Shown: piece after piece, positions 8,486 through 16,985 of the stretch
How positions within the stretch are numbered: the stretch's first letter is position 1
Layout: the number at the start of each line of letters is the position of its first letter
Assembly: GCF_000571935.1 (NCBI RefSeq)
Contig: NZ_ATAX01000025.1
Coordinates: 149,696 to 213,695, forward strand
Length of the DNA stretch: 64,000 bases
Source: Ruminococcus flavefaciens 007c
GTDB lineage: Bacteria > Bacillota > Clostridia > Oscillospirales > Ruminococcaceae
Direction: 5' to 3'
Notes under the pieces: model-generated
The model's database searches: none
Told to the model about the DNA's origin: nothing
Seen by the model: only the letters and a program-made list of their open reading frames with translations
Translations under genes and position numbers: made by a program

Positions 8486-9679
8486 TTACTCCATATCTAT
8501 CATAATTTTCGCCTTGTAATCTTTCTGGGCGGAAGTTACTGTCTCCAGCGCAAGACCGTATATATCCGATGCTCTGATCTCAAGCTCGGCAAAGCGCTCG
8601 GCTGTATCGCTGATCTGAGAAAGCTTGGCGATGGACGATGCAAAAGGTATTTTTGCTTTTTCCTTGGCACGGGCAAGTATTTCCCTTCCTCTCTCATTGA
8701 AGGCCAGTATCCTGCCGTAAGGCGGTAAATGCTCCATATCCTCCTTTGTTATGCCGATAAGGAGTGCAAGCATGATACGCCTTATCCTCGCCATCGTATA
8801 CCTCTTTGTCTTTACCGTAAAAAGCAGCTCGTCCAGCGAACCCGCCATTCTTGCACCGTAGATCCTGTGTTCAAGCCCCTGTCCTACGTCACATATCCGT
8901 GCTATCTCCTCCACAGAGCAGGTGCGGAGCTTATACAGTATAACTCTTTCAAGCCGGCTGAGCGAAGCCGTTTCCCCTTTTGATACTGCCGCGGCCACAG
9001 CTGCCGACCATTCGGGAGTTGTAAGCTCGTCAATATCGCTGCCGTTATCTATCATTTCACGTATAAGAGAGGCGCTGGCAAAGCCGCCTTCAGCTGTCAT
9101 GCTGTCGTGGGATGCCTTTTCACGCTTCAGTGTAAATACGCTCATATCCGAGCCAAGTCTTTTCAGTGCCCTGATATACTCGGTTGCAAGAGTATTGTTA
9201 GGCTCTGCGATAATATCAGCAGCTTCGGGATCATATCCCCTGACAACGGAATTCAGGGCTCTCGGATAGGTATAACCCTTCTCCATTATCTGCCTTATCT
9301 CATCGGCGTGTGTAACAGCCGCAAGATCCACCGTTTCCATGGCCTTTCTGAGCTTTTCAGCGTCTCCGCATTCACTTCCGAAGGAGATTTCATCGACAGC
9401 GCCCAGAGAATCCAGGAGACTTACAGCTCCCAGAGCGAAATTCTCCGCCGAGGAAAGACTGTATTGTACGGGCAGCTCTATGACCAGATCAGCGCCGGAA
9501 CGCACGGCAAGCCTTGCTCTCTCTAGCTTGTCCATAATGGCAGTATCACCTCTCTGGACAAAGTTGCCGCTCATGACAGCAGCAATGTGTGTTGCGCCGT
9601 TTTTACGTGTTTTTCTGATATGATAAAGATGTCCGTTATGGAATGGATTATACTCACAGATTATACCGCTGACTTTCAT
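8486..9679 (-). CDS. tmcAL: tRNA(Met) cytidine acetate ligase TmcAL
   Basis: This 397-residue protein starts MKVSGIICEYNPFHNGHLYHI, with the nucleotidyltransferase HxGH motif (residues 15-18) typical of TmcAL (old name DUF795/YlbM). It continues with HIAAVMSGNFVQRGDTAIMDK and the ELPVQYSLSSAENFALGA segment. In B. subtilis TmcAL makes N4-acetylcytidine at the wobble base of elongator tRNA-Met, using acetate and ATP. I chose the ATG at 9679 because GAGGT lies six bases upstream and the family starts there. It is divergent from acetate kinase; both use acetate, though this may be chance. It is the first gene of the operon that runs down to rsmI. Confidence 0.93.
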   Translation of the reverse strand: MKVSGIICEYNPFHNGHLYHIRKTRKNGATHIAAVMSGNFVQRGDTAIMDKLERARLAVRSGADLVIELPVQYSLSSAENFALGAVSLLDSLGAVDEISFGSECGDAEKLRKAMETVDLAAVTHADEIRQIMEKGYTYPRALNSVVRGYDPEAADIIAEPNNTLATEYIRALKRLGSDMSVFTLKREKASHDSMTAEGGFASASLIREMIDNGSDIDELTTPEWSAAVAAAVSKGETASLSRLERVILYKLRTCSVEEIARICDVGQGLEHRIYGARMAGSLDELLFTVKTKRYTMARIRRIMLALLIGITKEDMEHLPPYGRILAFNERGREILARAKEKAKIPFASSIAKLSQISDTAERFAELEIRASDIYGLALETVTSAQKDYKAKIMIDME

Positions 9680-9852
9680 TGTACTACCTCTTTCCTTTAA
9701 TTTCAATGTTTTTCTGTAAATTTTTATCTACTCTACATATTATTTAATGATTTCGGCACCGTTTTAGGTGTTTTGCAACAGTAAAACAGGCATTTTCGCA
9801 TTATTAAAGGCAAAAAATGCCTTCATCAGAGAGTTTTTTTGAAAAAAAGGAC

Positions 9853-9880
9853 TTGCAATTTTTCAAAAATAGTATATAAT
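9853..9880 (+). promoter_or_regulatory. Promoter of ackA
   Basis: TTGCAA (9853-9858) and TATAAT (9875-9880) are separated by 16 bases, about 40 bases upstream of the acetate kinase start. No clear promoter facing tmcAL was found in the same gap. Confidence 0.7.
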
Positions 9881-9918
9881 AATATATGCAAAATATTTTT
9901 TGAAAGGAAATTACATAT

Positions 9919-11118
9919 ATGATCATCTTAGTTGTAAATGCAGGAAGCTCCTCACTGAAGTATCAGCTTATCGACATGAGCGATGAGAGCGTTATCGCTA
10001 AGGGCAACTGCGACCGTATCGGTATCGACGGCCATATCAATCATAAGACAGCCGACGGCAGAGTTCTCGACGAAGACTGCCCATTTCCCACACATACAGA
10101 AGCTTTCATGAAGCTGGTTGAGTGCCTTACATCAGGCGATGCAAAGGTTATCGACAGCATGGACGCTATCTCTGCTGTAGGTCACAGAATAGTACAGGGC
10201 GCAGACGTATTCGATAAGTCAGTGCTCGTAACAGACGAGGTAATCGACAAGATCGACGAGCTCCGCGAGCTTGCTCCTGTTCACAACCACGCACACGCAC
10301 TTGCTCTCAGAGCCTGCAAGAGCGTTATCCCCGCAAACGTACCTCAGGTCGTTGTATTCGATACAGCATTCCATCAGACAATGCCCCCCAAGGCTTATAT
10401 GTTCGGTCTCCCCTATGATGATTATGAGAAGCTCCATGTTAGAAAGTACGGCTTCCACGGCACATCTCACAGATTTGTATCCAAGGCTCTTGCCGAAGCA
10501 ATGGGCAAGGACGTAAAGGATCTCAAGATCGTTTCATGTCACCTCGGAAACGGTTCTTCCATCACAGCTGTTGACGGCGGCAAGTCAGTTGATACATCAA
10601 TGGGCTTCACTCCTCTTGACGGCGTAGTTATGGGTACAAGAACAGGTTCCGTAGATCCTTCTGCTGTAACCTTTGTAGCTGACAAGCACGGCTTTACACC
10701 TTCACAGATGAGCGAATATATGAACAAAAAGTCCGGTTTCCTCGGTGTTTCAGGCGTTGGTTCCGATAACCGCGATATCCAGGAAGCTGCAAACAACGGC
10801 AACGACAAGGCTCAGCTCGTATCAGATATGCTGGCTTACGAGATCCAGAAGTACATCGGCGCATACGCTGCTGCAATGAACGGTCTTGACGCTGTTCTCT
10901 TCACAGGCGGCATCGGCGAGAACTCATGGGAAGTAAGAGAGCAGGTATGCCAGAATATGGACTTCTTCGGAATCAAGATCGACGAGGCTCTCAACCGCAC
11001 TATCAGAGGCAAGCTCACAAAGATCTCAACTCCCGATTCAAAGGTTGAAGTATGGATCGTTCCCACAAATGAAGAGCTCCTCATTGCAAGAGATACTCTT
11101 GAGCTTATTTCCAAGTAA
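9919..11118 (+). CDS. ackA: Acetate kinase
   Basis: This 399-residue protein is full length for AckA. It has the N-terminal VNAGSSSLKYQLID phosphate-binding motif, the FDTAFHQTMP signature, RKYGFHGTSHRFVS, the adenosine-site sequence LGNGSSITAV, and FTGGIGENS near the C-terminus. AckA converts acetyl phosphate and ADP to acetate and ATP, the main ATP-yielding step of acetate fermentation. It is a single-gene unit with its own promoter and terminator; pta is not beside it. The codon use is strongly biased toward one codon per residue, as in highly expressed genes. An AAAGGA ribosome site precedes the ATG. Confidence 0.98.
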   Translation: MIILVVNAGSSSLKYQLIDMSDESVIAKGNCDRIGIDGHINHKTADGRVLDEDCPFPTHTEAFMKLVECLTSGDAKVIDSMDAISAVGHRIVQGADVFDKSVLVTDEVIDKIDELRELAPVHNHAHALALRACKSVIPANVPQVVVFDTAFHQTMPPKAYMFGLPYDDYEKLHVRKYGFHGTSHRFVSKALAEAMGKDVKDLKIVSCHLGNGSSITAVDGGKSVDTSMGFTPLDGVVMGTRTGSVDPSAVTFVADKHGFTPSQMSEYMNKKSGFLGVSGVGSDNRDIQEAANNGNDKAQLVSDMLAYEIQKYIGAYAAAMNGLDAVLFTGGIGENSWEVREQVCQNMDFFGIKIDEALNRTIRGKLTKISTPDSKVEVWIVPTNEELLIARDTLELISK

Positions 11119-11175
11119 TTATAGCATAGAACTGCTTGTAAAGCAATGATGATCTGCATACAGATGTAGATTTAT

Positions 11176-11214
11176 AGCCCGAAGGCGATCAGATGACCGT
11201 CTTCGGGCTTTATT
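11176..11214 (+). terminator. Rho-independent terminator of ackA
   Basis: A 9-bp stem (AGCCCGAAG/CTTCGGGCT) encloses a 16-base loop and is followed by TTATT. The loop shares 13 bases with the stem-loop after the GH5 gene at 49824-49862. Confidence 0.75.
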
Positions 11215-11246
11215 ATTTCCTTTGCAGCTTGAAACGGCTAAAAAAC

Positions 11247-12089
11247 TTACTTCCCGCCGCAGATTATCTTTGTACGCGAGGCATCTACTCTTTCCCCGTC
11301 CATAATTATCTCACCGATGGAATCGGCCTTTATAATGCCTCCCGAGGGATTGATGATACTGTCGATACTTCCTAATATATCCGCATTTACCGTTGAATAC
11401 TCAAACGCAAGCGAAGTATTCGGAAGCTTGCAGTTCTTCAATACCAGATTTTCCGTATAGCACATACCCTGAAGTGTCTCCACAGTACAGTTCACAAGAG
11501 TGACATTCCTGGAGTTCCAGCAAAAATACAAACCGGAGATAACAGAATCGTATATGATTATGTTCTCGCTGTTCCAGAAGGCGTCACGTCCGTTGATAAC
11601 TGAGTTGCGTACCGTAACATTGCGTACTCCGTCAAATGAATTGTTTCCGTCGAGTTCAAGGCCTGTTACCTCCATGCCGTCACAGTCCATGGCAAAATAG
11701 TCGCCCTTAGCCCTTACCTTGTCTATCCTGATATTCGCACACTTCCATAATGACTCCTCGCCATTGGTAAATGTTACGTTTTTCAGACTTATGCCCTTTG
11801 AGTGACGTATGCACTTCGGAGCTTCTATTACAGTATTTTCAGCCTTTATATCATCAACGTACCATATTCCCGCACGGCCGTTCTCACCGATCGTGCTGTC
11901 CTTCATCCTTATGAATTCGCAGTACCATACAGGATAGCTCCAATTGAAAGTACAATCGGATATATCTATATACCTGCAGTGTTTAAGCGGCGATTCGCTG
12001 TCGTCAAAGACTGAGCTGCGGATCCTCAGCTCGGTCTCATGGAAAAGAGCTCTTTCCCCCGTAAAGTGCTCGTTAAGTATTTCTTTCAT
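11247..12089 (-). CDS. DUF3737 family protein, right-handed beta-helix
   Basis: This 280-residue protein begins MKEILNEHFTGERALFHETELRI, and the whole chain is a ladder of short repeats such as YIDISDCTFNWSYPVWYCEFIRMKDS, NVTVRNSVINGRDAFWNSENIIIYDS and NVTLVNCTVETL. This is the DUF3737 family, predicted to fold as a parallel beta-helix like pentapeptide-repeat or pectin-lyase-like proteins. It has no signal peptide, so it should be cytoplasmic. Its function is not known. It is a single-gene unit with its own promoter and an inverted repeat in its 5' leader; the ribosome site is AGAGGAG. Confidence 0.88.
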   Translation of the reverse strand: MKEILNEHFTGERALFHETELRIRSSVFDDSESPLKHCRYIDISDCTFNWSYPVWYCEFIRMKDSTIGENGRAGIWYVDDIKAENTVIEAPKCIRHSKGISLKNVTFTNGEESLWKCANIRIDKVRAKGDYFAMDCDGMEVTGLELDGNNSFDGVRNVTVRNSVINGRDAFWNSENIIIYDSVISGLYFCWNSRNVTLVNCTVETLQGMCYTENLVLKNCKLPNTSLAFEYSTVNADILGSIDSIINPSGGIIKADSIGEIIMDGERVDASRTKIICGGK

Positions 12090-12110
12090 TATCTCACTCC
12101 TCTTAGCAGA

Positions 12111-12148
12111 TTATCTGTTATTCCATATAAATATCGTATAACAGATAA
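12111..12148. repeat. Perfect 11-bp inverted repeat in the leader of the DUF3737 gene
   Basis: TTATCTGTTAT (12111-12121) and its exact complement ATAACAGATAA (12138-12148) flank a 16-base spacer. It sits between the minus-strand -10 box at 12171 and the start codon at 12089. It could be a repressor operator or form an mRNA hairpin in the 5' leader. Confidence 0.6.
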
Positions 12149-12170
12149 AATACAGCTTTAGTTTACGAAC

Positions 12171-12199
12171 ATTATACCATATAATAAGAAAAATAGCAA
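12171..12199 (-). promoter_or_regulatory. Promoter of the DUF3737 gene
   Basis: On the minus strand TTGCTA (12199-12194) and TATAAT (12176-12171) are separated by 17 bases, about 80 bases before the start codon. Confidence 0.65.
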
Positions 12200-12304
12200 C
12201 AAGCGAAGAGAAAAAACTGCTCCCGATCATTATCCATAGAGCCAAAAAGCGCAACAGACAGCAGCATATTCCATAATAAAAAAATTCTGTGAATGCTGCA
12301 ACAC

Positions 12305-12333
12305 TTTACAATAAGTCTGCGTATGTGTATAAT
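12305..12333 (+). promoter_or_regulatory. Promoter of the ECF sigma operon
   Basis: TTTACA (12305-12310) and TATAAT (12328-12333) with a 17-base spacer lie 45 bases before the sigma gene. It looks like a housekeeping promoter; I saw no ECF-type AAC/CGTC pair that would show autoregulation. Confidence 0.65.
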
Positions 12334-12378
12334 GGTATAGAGTATTTAACATTAATAAAGTGAGAAGGAGGTGGGATA

Positions 12379-12939
12379 ATGACTGAGAAAGATATAAAAC
12401 TCAAACTGAAATGCTCTCCCGAAGAAGGCTTCAGAGCCCTTTTTGATGAATACTGGAGCTATGCTTATACTATAATATACAGCATCCTGCGCGGCACAGG
12501 CAGCCGTACAGACGTTGAAGACTGCACCGCAGATGTACTGAGCGACGTAATGATGAACTACGATACAAGCCGCGAAACCTCCCTAAAAGCCTATGTAGGC
12601 ACTACCGCAAAAAGACGGGCCATAGACATGAAACGCTCCATGAACACGCATACGGCGCGAAATATCCCACTTGATGAAGATACAGAATACTGCATTCCCT
12701 CAGACGACAATGTGGAGGCGGAAACGGAAAGCTCCGATATTTCAGCCATTATCCTGAAAAAAATAGAGGAACTCGGAGAGCCGGACGCCTCAATAGTTAT
12801 ACAGAAATACTTCTATGACAGGAGCTCCGCCGAGACTGCAAGACTTCTCGGCATAAATCCCGTAACGGTACGAAGCAAGCTGCACAGAGCTCTGAAAAAG
12901 CTGAAAAAAGCTCTTACCGATATGGGCATCACTTTGTAA
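12379..12939 (+). CDS. ECF-type RNA polymerase sigma factor
   Basis: This 186-residue protein has the two-domain ECF layout. The sigma2 part is at about residues 15-90 (GFRALFDEYWSYAYTIIYSIL, then VEDCTADVLSDV, a match to the region 2.2 core-binding motif). The sigma4 helix-turn-helix is at about residues 125-180 (ASIVIQKYFYDRSSAETARLLGINPVTVRSKLHRALKKLKK). It directs RNA polymerase to specific promoters in response to a signal. The gene starts after a near-perfect AAGGAGGTG ribosome site and is followed 12 bases later by a gene for a membrane protein that is probably its regulator. The regulon is unknown. Confidence 0.9.
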   Translation: MTEKDIKLKLKCSPEEGFRALFDEYWSYAYTIIYSILRGTGSRTDVEDCTADVLSDVMMNYDTSRETSLKAYVGTTAKRRAIDMKRSMNTHTARNIPLDEDTEYCIPSDDNVEAETESSDISAIILKKIEELGEPDASIVIQKYFYDRSSAETARLLGINPVTVRSKLHRALKKLKKALTDMGITL

Positions 12940-12951
12940 AGGAGGAAGAGC

Positions 12952-14544
12952 ATGAAAAAAGCAGTCAGAAACATCCTGCATAATGCCGACAAAAAAACCG
13001 TCTGCCATATCGCAGAAAAATACAAGGCAGCCGACAGTAATACAGCTGACCGCATTTACAACAAAGCTCTCAGCCGCATGAATCTTCAATCAGACAGCTT
13101 AGAAGTATCCGGCACCGATATAGTTCGACGCTCCCCTGCTATCCAGCGTTTCTTCCTCGTAGCTGCCTGCGTGCTTGTCGTATTCGGAGCTGTAATAGGT
13201 ATAATGAAGCTGAAGGCGCCCAAACGCAGACCTATCATAGATAACCCTGTCATTATCGCCACAGCCACCACTGCCACACAAACTACGGATAAAACGACTA
13301 CTGTTACCGTTTCGGGTGAGGAAAAAGTCAGCAAAACCACAGTAAACAGAAGCACTTCAACCACTTCTTCGCGCAGTACGGTAACAACATCTCATACATC
13401 AGCTGTCCGAAACAGTAATACAACTACAGCAAAGCAGGATAAAAACAAAAACACTACCACAACCGAAAAAAGAATGACAGAACAAGAAATAATTGAATTT
13501 GAAAGAAACAATTACGCATCATGTATGTCAAGAGAAAGAGCGATCCTGAAAGGGATAATCCCCGCCGATACACCTCGTGTTACTCTCGATCAGGTTCGCA
13601 GGATAATTTCGGAAAGCCTAAGCTGCCGTGAAATAGAAGCAAAAATCAAGGCTATCAATAAATATGAGGATCTGACAGCTTTTTACGGAACAGAATACTG
13701 GCTGGACGGCAGCAGAAACAGAATAATCTATATAACAGACAATTACATGGCCGTTGAAAACAATGGAGGAGGCATGATTACATATATTACCAGTACAAAC
13801 GGTGACCCTTATTCTGATTCTGCCAAAAAGGAAATACTGTTTTCTACTGCGGAAAAACTGAAAAACATACCTGAAAGTCACCAAAGAGAGCGCATGATCG
13901 TAGAAGGTTTCGGCAATTATGAAGCTCCCCGCGTGTCAGCAGATGAAGCAAGGGCAATTTGCAGTAAATATACAAGATTTTTCGATGCATCGAACGAGAT
14001 AAAAAACCGCTATTATTATCCGGACCGCCTATACAAGAATGTACTTGAAGTATGTGAATACTGGCTTGACGATAAAGGGAAGGACATTCTTCTCATCAAT
14101 TATGATATAGGCTGTATTCAGCTGATATTCAACGCAGATACAGACTCTCTGAGGCGCGAGATCCTGATGCAGAATAACGCTGTATTCGGAGAAACTCCTG
14201 AATCTGTAGTATTCACACACCACGAAGCTCTGATACGCGGAAAGACGTCCAATGACATCGAAAGGCTTTACTACAGCGATATAAAGAAGCTGGCAGCAGG
14301 CTGTTCCACCACAGATGAGCTTGCGGAAAAAATAAGAAAAGAATACAGATATGCCGATATTACCACCACTTCAGCCGACGGAACACGAAAAGAGTATTTC
14401 GCTTTAAGGTCACCTATGGCCTACAACGTCGATTTTTTAATACTCAGTGACAATGAGGAATACGGCATAGAATACCTTGAGATCGGATCCAATATCCGCG
14501 AAAGATTCAATCCGGGAACAAGACAGTTCGAGGCTGTTTTCTGA
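12952..14544 (+). CDS. Putative anti-sigma membrane protein with Thr-rich stalk and repeated ectodomain
   Basis: This 530-residue protein has a cytoplasmic region of about 65 residues, one membrane span (about 68-88, FFLVAACVLVVFGAVIGIMKL), a Thr/Ser/Lys-rich stalk (about 100-178), and an extracellular part to the end. The topology and the place directly after an ECF sigma gene fit an anti-sigma factor that senses something outside the cell, but the N-terminus lacks the zinc anti-sigma HxxxCxxC motif. The ectodomain holds at least two related units of about 115 residues: PRVTLDQVRRIIS with EYWLDGSRNRIIYI, and PRVSADEARAICS with EYWLDDKGKDILLI. A third, weaker copy may end the chain. I recognise no carbohydrate-binding domain. 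Confidence 0.75.
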   Translation: MKKAVRNILHNADKKTVCHIAEKYKAADSNTADRIYNKALSRMNLQSDSLEVSGTDIVRRSPAIQRFFLVAACVLVVFGAVIGIMKLKAPKRRPIIDNPVIIATATTATQTTDKTTTVTVSGEEKVSKTTVNRSTSTTSSRSTVTTSHTSAVRNSNTTTAKQDKNKNTTTTEKRMTEQEIIEFERNNYASCMSRERAILKGIIPADTPRVTLDQVRRIISESLSCREIEAKIKAINKYEDLTAFYGTEYWLDGSRNRIIYITDNYMAVENNGGGMITYITSTNGDPYSDSAKKEILFSTAEKLKNIPESHQRERMIVEGFGNYEAPRVSADEARAICSKYTRFFDASNEIKNRYYYPDRLYKNVLEVCEYWLDDKGKDILLINYDIGCIQLIFNADTDSLRREILMQNNAVFGETPESVVFTHHEALIRGKTSNDIERLYYSDIKKLAAGCSTTDELAEKIRKEYRYADITTTSADGTRKEYFALRSPMAYNVDFLILSDNEEYGIEYLEIGSNIRERFNPGTRQFEAVF

Positions 14545-14550
14545 CAACAA

Positions 14551-14579
14551 AAAAGCTGCTGTATATACAGCAGCTTTTT
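14551..14579. terminator. Bidirectional terminator between sigma operon and AraC gene
   Basis: AAAAGCTGCTG, a TATA centre and CAGCAGCTTTTT form a near-perfect palindrome flanked by A and T runs. It can end transcription from both convergent genes. Confidence 0.85.
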
Positions 14580-14581
14580 CA

Positions 14582-15385
14582 TCATATCGCTTCTTTTTCC
14601 TGATATTCCCTGCGGAATTCAGTGGGAGTCATGCCTATACCGTTCTTGAACTGCCTGTTAAAATAAGAGGCATTCGGATAGCCTACCAGCTCCGCAATCT
14701 TGTTTATAGGGTATTCAGGCCTTTTCAGCAGTTCCGTTGCCTTGTCCAGCCTGCTGTTTATAATATCCTTTGATATGCTTATGCCGAAGGTCTCTGTATA
14801 AAGATGCTGGAGTCTCGAACGGCTGAGAGATATATCCGCCGCCATTTCGTCAACTGTCCATGACCTGGAGGGCCAGCGGTAGATGCTTTCGCGCAGCCAC
14901 AGAAGCTTCTCAAGGTACAGTCCTTCGTGAACAGCTCCGAACCTGTCCATATCCACAACGCTTTCATTGAGCTTGCTGAGCAGGAGCTTGAAATAAAGCT
15001 CTACAGCCTCTGTACGGTTCTTGTTGACAGAATAGTATTCAAGACACATATTGCGTATTATATCCGATATCTGAGAAAGATCGGCAGCAGGTATTATCTT
15101 ATTTAAAGGTATTTCCATGGAATGTATATACTCAAGATCATTTTCTTCGGGATAGAAAAAAATACTGTCCTCAGAAAAATTCTCTGCATCACAGCGATAG
15201 CTGAATGACTGTTCCGGACTTATGAAAATAAATGAATTTTCAGGTGAGGGAACTTCCCTGCCGTCAATGCAGAAAACCGCCCGTGCCTTCAGCACAAGCA
15301 ATATCCAAACACCTGAATGAACGTTTTTTTCCAGCACAAAATTTTTATCACGTTTATGATCGAGACTGATACTGTCGATCCTCAT
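14582..15385 (-). CDS. AraC family transcriptional regulator
   Basis: This 267-residue protein has a cupin-like N-terminal ligand domain (about residues 10-140, with VPSPENSFIFISPEQSFSY) and a C-terminal double helix-turn-helix of the AraC/XylS family (about 170-265, with VDEMAADISLSRSRLQHLYTETFG and the signature IAELVGYPNASYFNRQFKNGIGMTPTEFR). Such regulators in gut Clostridia often respond to sugars. I chose the ATG at 15385 because AAGGAG lies eight bases upstream; a start 24 bases earlier lacks one. It is divergent from the pyridoxal kinase gene; its target is unknown. Confidence 0.9.
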   Translation of the reverse strand: MRIDSISLDHKRDKNFVLEKNVHSGVWILLVLKARAVFCIDGREVPSPENSFIFISPEQSFSYRCDAENFSEDSIFFYPEENDLEYIHSMEIPLNKIIPAADLSQISDIIRNMCLEYYSVNKNRTEAVELYFKLLLSKLNESVVDMDRFGAVHEGLYLEKLLWLRESIYRWPSRSWTVDEMAADISLSRSRLQHLYTETFGISISKDIINSRLDKATELLKRPEYPINKIAELVGYPNASYFNRQFKNGIGMTPTEFRREYQEKEAI

Positions 15386-15445
15386 ATCCAACGCTCCTTT
15401 TTGAATCATGTAATACGAATAAAATCAAGTTATTAGTATGTTTAA

Positions 15446-15474
15446 ATTCTATCATAACGCAGAAAAAGAGTCAA
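15446..15474 (-). promoter_or_regulatory. Promoter of the AraC-type regulator gene
   Basis: On the minus strand TTGACT (15474-15469) and TAGAAT (15451-15446) are 17 bases apart, about 60 bases before the start codon. Confidence 0.65.
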
Positions 15475-15578
15475 TTTGCCAATAGTAATATAATGACATT
15501 TTATGTAATTTAATGACATAATTGTTCTGCCGTATTTTCAGATACATATCTTAGTTAAGCACAATATTTATATCTGTA

Positions 15579-15607
15579 TTGACAAAGACTGCGTATTGAT
15601 GTATAAT
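15579..15607 (+). promoter_or_regulatory. Strong promoter of the pyridoxal/pyridoxamine kinase operon
   Basis: Consensus TTGACA (15579-15584) and consensus TATAAT (15602-15607) are separated by 17 bases, giving a short leader before the start codon at 15644. Confidence 0.85.
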
Positions 15608-15643
15608 CATTAGTTGATAACGCTAATTGAAAGAATGATGATT

Positions 15644-16486
15644 ATGAAGAAAATCGTTTCAATACAGGATATATCCTGCTTCGGGAAATGCTCCCTGACA
15701 GTTGCGCTTCCAGTAATATCGGCAATGGGAATAGAAACAGCCGTTATACCCACCGCTGTGCTTTCGACTCATACAGGCGAAGGTTTCACCGGATATACTT
15801 TCCGAGACCTTACGAGCGACATCCCCGCCATAGCTGCTCACTGGAAAAGCATGGAGCTCAGGTTCGATGCGCTTTATACCGGCTATCTCGGCTCACTTGA
15901 ACAGATAGGCATTGTTTCCGACTTTTTTGACGACTTCGGCGGAAAAGACAATCATATAATAGTAGATCCTGTGCTTGGAGACGCAGGAAAGCTTTATGCA
16001 GGCTTCTCAAATGAATTTGTCGAGGGCATGAGAAAGCTCTGTGCAAAGGCAGATTTCATTATCCCGAATATGACAGAAGTGTCTTTTCTGCTTGATATAC
16101 CGTATACAGAGACATACGACGAGAGCTACGTAAAAGACGTTCTTCGCAGACTTTCGAAGCTCGGCTGCAAAACTCCAGTCATTACGGGCATACACTATGA
16201 CGACAAGCTCCAGGGGGCAGCCGCATATGACAGCCGAAACGACGAATTCATTTTTTCCTTCGGAAAAAACATCAATTCACGCTTTCACGGTACCGGAGAT
16301 ATTTTTGCAAGCGTTTTCACCGGCGCCTGCGCACTCGGCAAGGATCTGAGACAATGCCTTGATATCTCCGTAAAGTTTACCTTTGACTGTATCGAAGCCA
16401 CTCTCCCCCATATGGAAGAAACATGGTACGGAAGCTGTTTCGAGCTGTGTCTCGGAAAGCTAATAGAATATGTAAAGGAGCAATAA
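15644..16486 (+). CDS. Pyridoxal/pyridoxamine kinase (PdxK/PdxY-like, ribokinase superfamily)
   Basis: This 280-residue protein begins KKIVSIQDISCFGKCSLTVALPVISAMGIETAVIPTAVLSTHT, characteristic of pyridoxamine kinases. It has IVDPVLGDAGKLY, FIIPNMTEVSFLL, and the anion-hole/catalytic motif HGTGDIFASVFTGA, in which D is the catalytic base. It phosphorylates B6 vitamers to make PLP precursors, a salvage route. In-frame ATGs at 15635 and 15638 are possible; I use 15644 because GAAAG lies nine bases before it and the family starts MKK. It overlaps the next gene by one base (TAATG). Confidence 0.9.
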   Translation: MKKIVSIQDISCFGKCSLTVALPVISAMGIETAVIPTAVLSTHTGEGFTGYTFRDLTSDIPAIAAHWKSMELRFDALYTGYLGSLEQIGIVSDFFDDFGGKDNHIIVDPVLGDAGKLYAGFSNEFVEGMRKLCAKADFIIPNMTEVSFLLDIPYTETYDESYVKDVLRRLSKLGCKTPVITGIHYDDKLQGAAAYDSRNDEFIFSFGKNINSRFHGTGDIFASVFTGACALGKDLRQCLDISVKFTFDCIEATLPHMEETWYGSCFELCLGKLIEYVKEQ

Positions 16487-16881
16487 TGCTTGATCTTATA
16501 AGGAAGACTGCTGTTTTTATCAGGGCAGACATCCGTTCCGCCAAAAGTATTCGTACTGCTGAGGTACTTGAAAGTCTGATAGACGGAAAGCTCGCTGAAG
16601 ACACCGCTGTTTCCGAAATATCCGCCTGTCTCAACTTTGAATCCCGCATAAATTACTGTGTCCCCAACAATGCAACAGCTTTTGTGGTCTTTTCGGTAAA
16701 AGCACTGAATAAAGCTCTTAGCGGGAACGATTTCGGGCTTGCTTACGATATTGCGGATATTTTACAGGCTCTCCCCGAAAAGGAATACCTGAAGGACAAA
16801 AAAGCAGTTTTCTCATTCAATAAGACATATATACGCAAATTCAACAAGAAGCATCTGTCTCATCTGCCTGAGATAGTATGA
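16486..16881 (+). CDS. Uncharacterised protein coupled to the pyridoxal kinase gene (131 aa)
   Basis: The ATG at 16486 overlaps the kinase stop codon (TAATG) and has AAGGAG at 16475-16480, so a 131-residue product is far more likely than a longer form starting inside the kinase. The protein is mostly helical in appearance, with no membrane span or signal peptide. Segments include LIRKTAVFIRADIRSAKSIRT, NYCVPNNATAFVVFSVKALNKAL and ADILQALPEKEY. I do not recognise the family. A terminator directly follows it, so it ends the operon. Confidence 0.7.
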   Translation: MLDLIRKTAVFIRADIRSAKSIRTAEVLESLIDGKLAEDTAVSEISACLNFESRINYCVPNNATAFVVFSVKALNKALSGNDFGLAYDIADILQALPEKEYLKDKKAVFSFNKTYIRKFNKKHLSHLPEIV

Positions 16882-16908
16882 AAAGAGCAGTTCATACTGC
16901 TCTTTTTT
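16881..16908 (+). terminator. Rho-independent terminator of the pdx operon
   Basis: AAAGAGCAG, a six-base loop and CTGCTCTTT form a perfect stem followed by a T-run (16903-16908). Confidence 0.85.
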
Positions 16909-16927
16909 AATGCCAGTTTTTCCCTGT

Positions 16928-16956
16928 GATTACCGATGTGATAATCGGCAATAATA
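16928..16956 (+). promoter_or_regulatory. Possible sigma-F type promoter of sigG, inside nested inverted repeats
   Basis: GGCAATAATA at 16947-16956 fits the B. subtilis sigma-F -10 consensus (GgnrAnAHTR, from memory) at every position. A GATTA 14 bases upstream is a partial -35 match. The -10 lies between TGATTAC (16927-16933) and its complement GTAATCA (16962-16968), with a shorter CCGAT/ATCGG pair inside. No TATAAT box is present in the gap before sigG. Confidence 0.35.
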
Positions 16957-16985
16957 TCCTCGTAATCATTTACGGAGGATATGTT

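Noticed and set aside
9680..9852. Promoter facing tmcAL
   Set aside because: No -35/-10 pair with proper spacing could be found on the minus strand in this gap.
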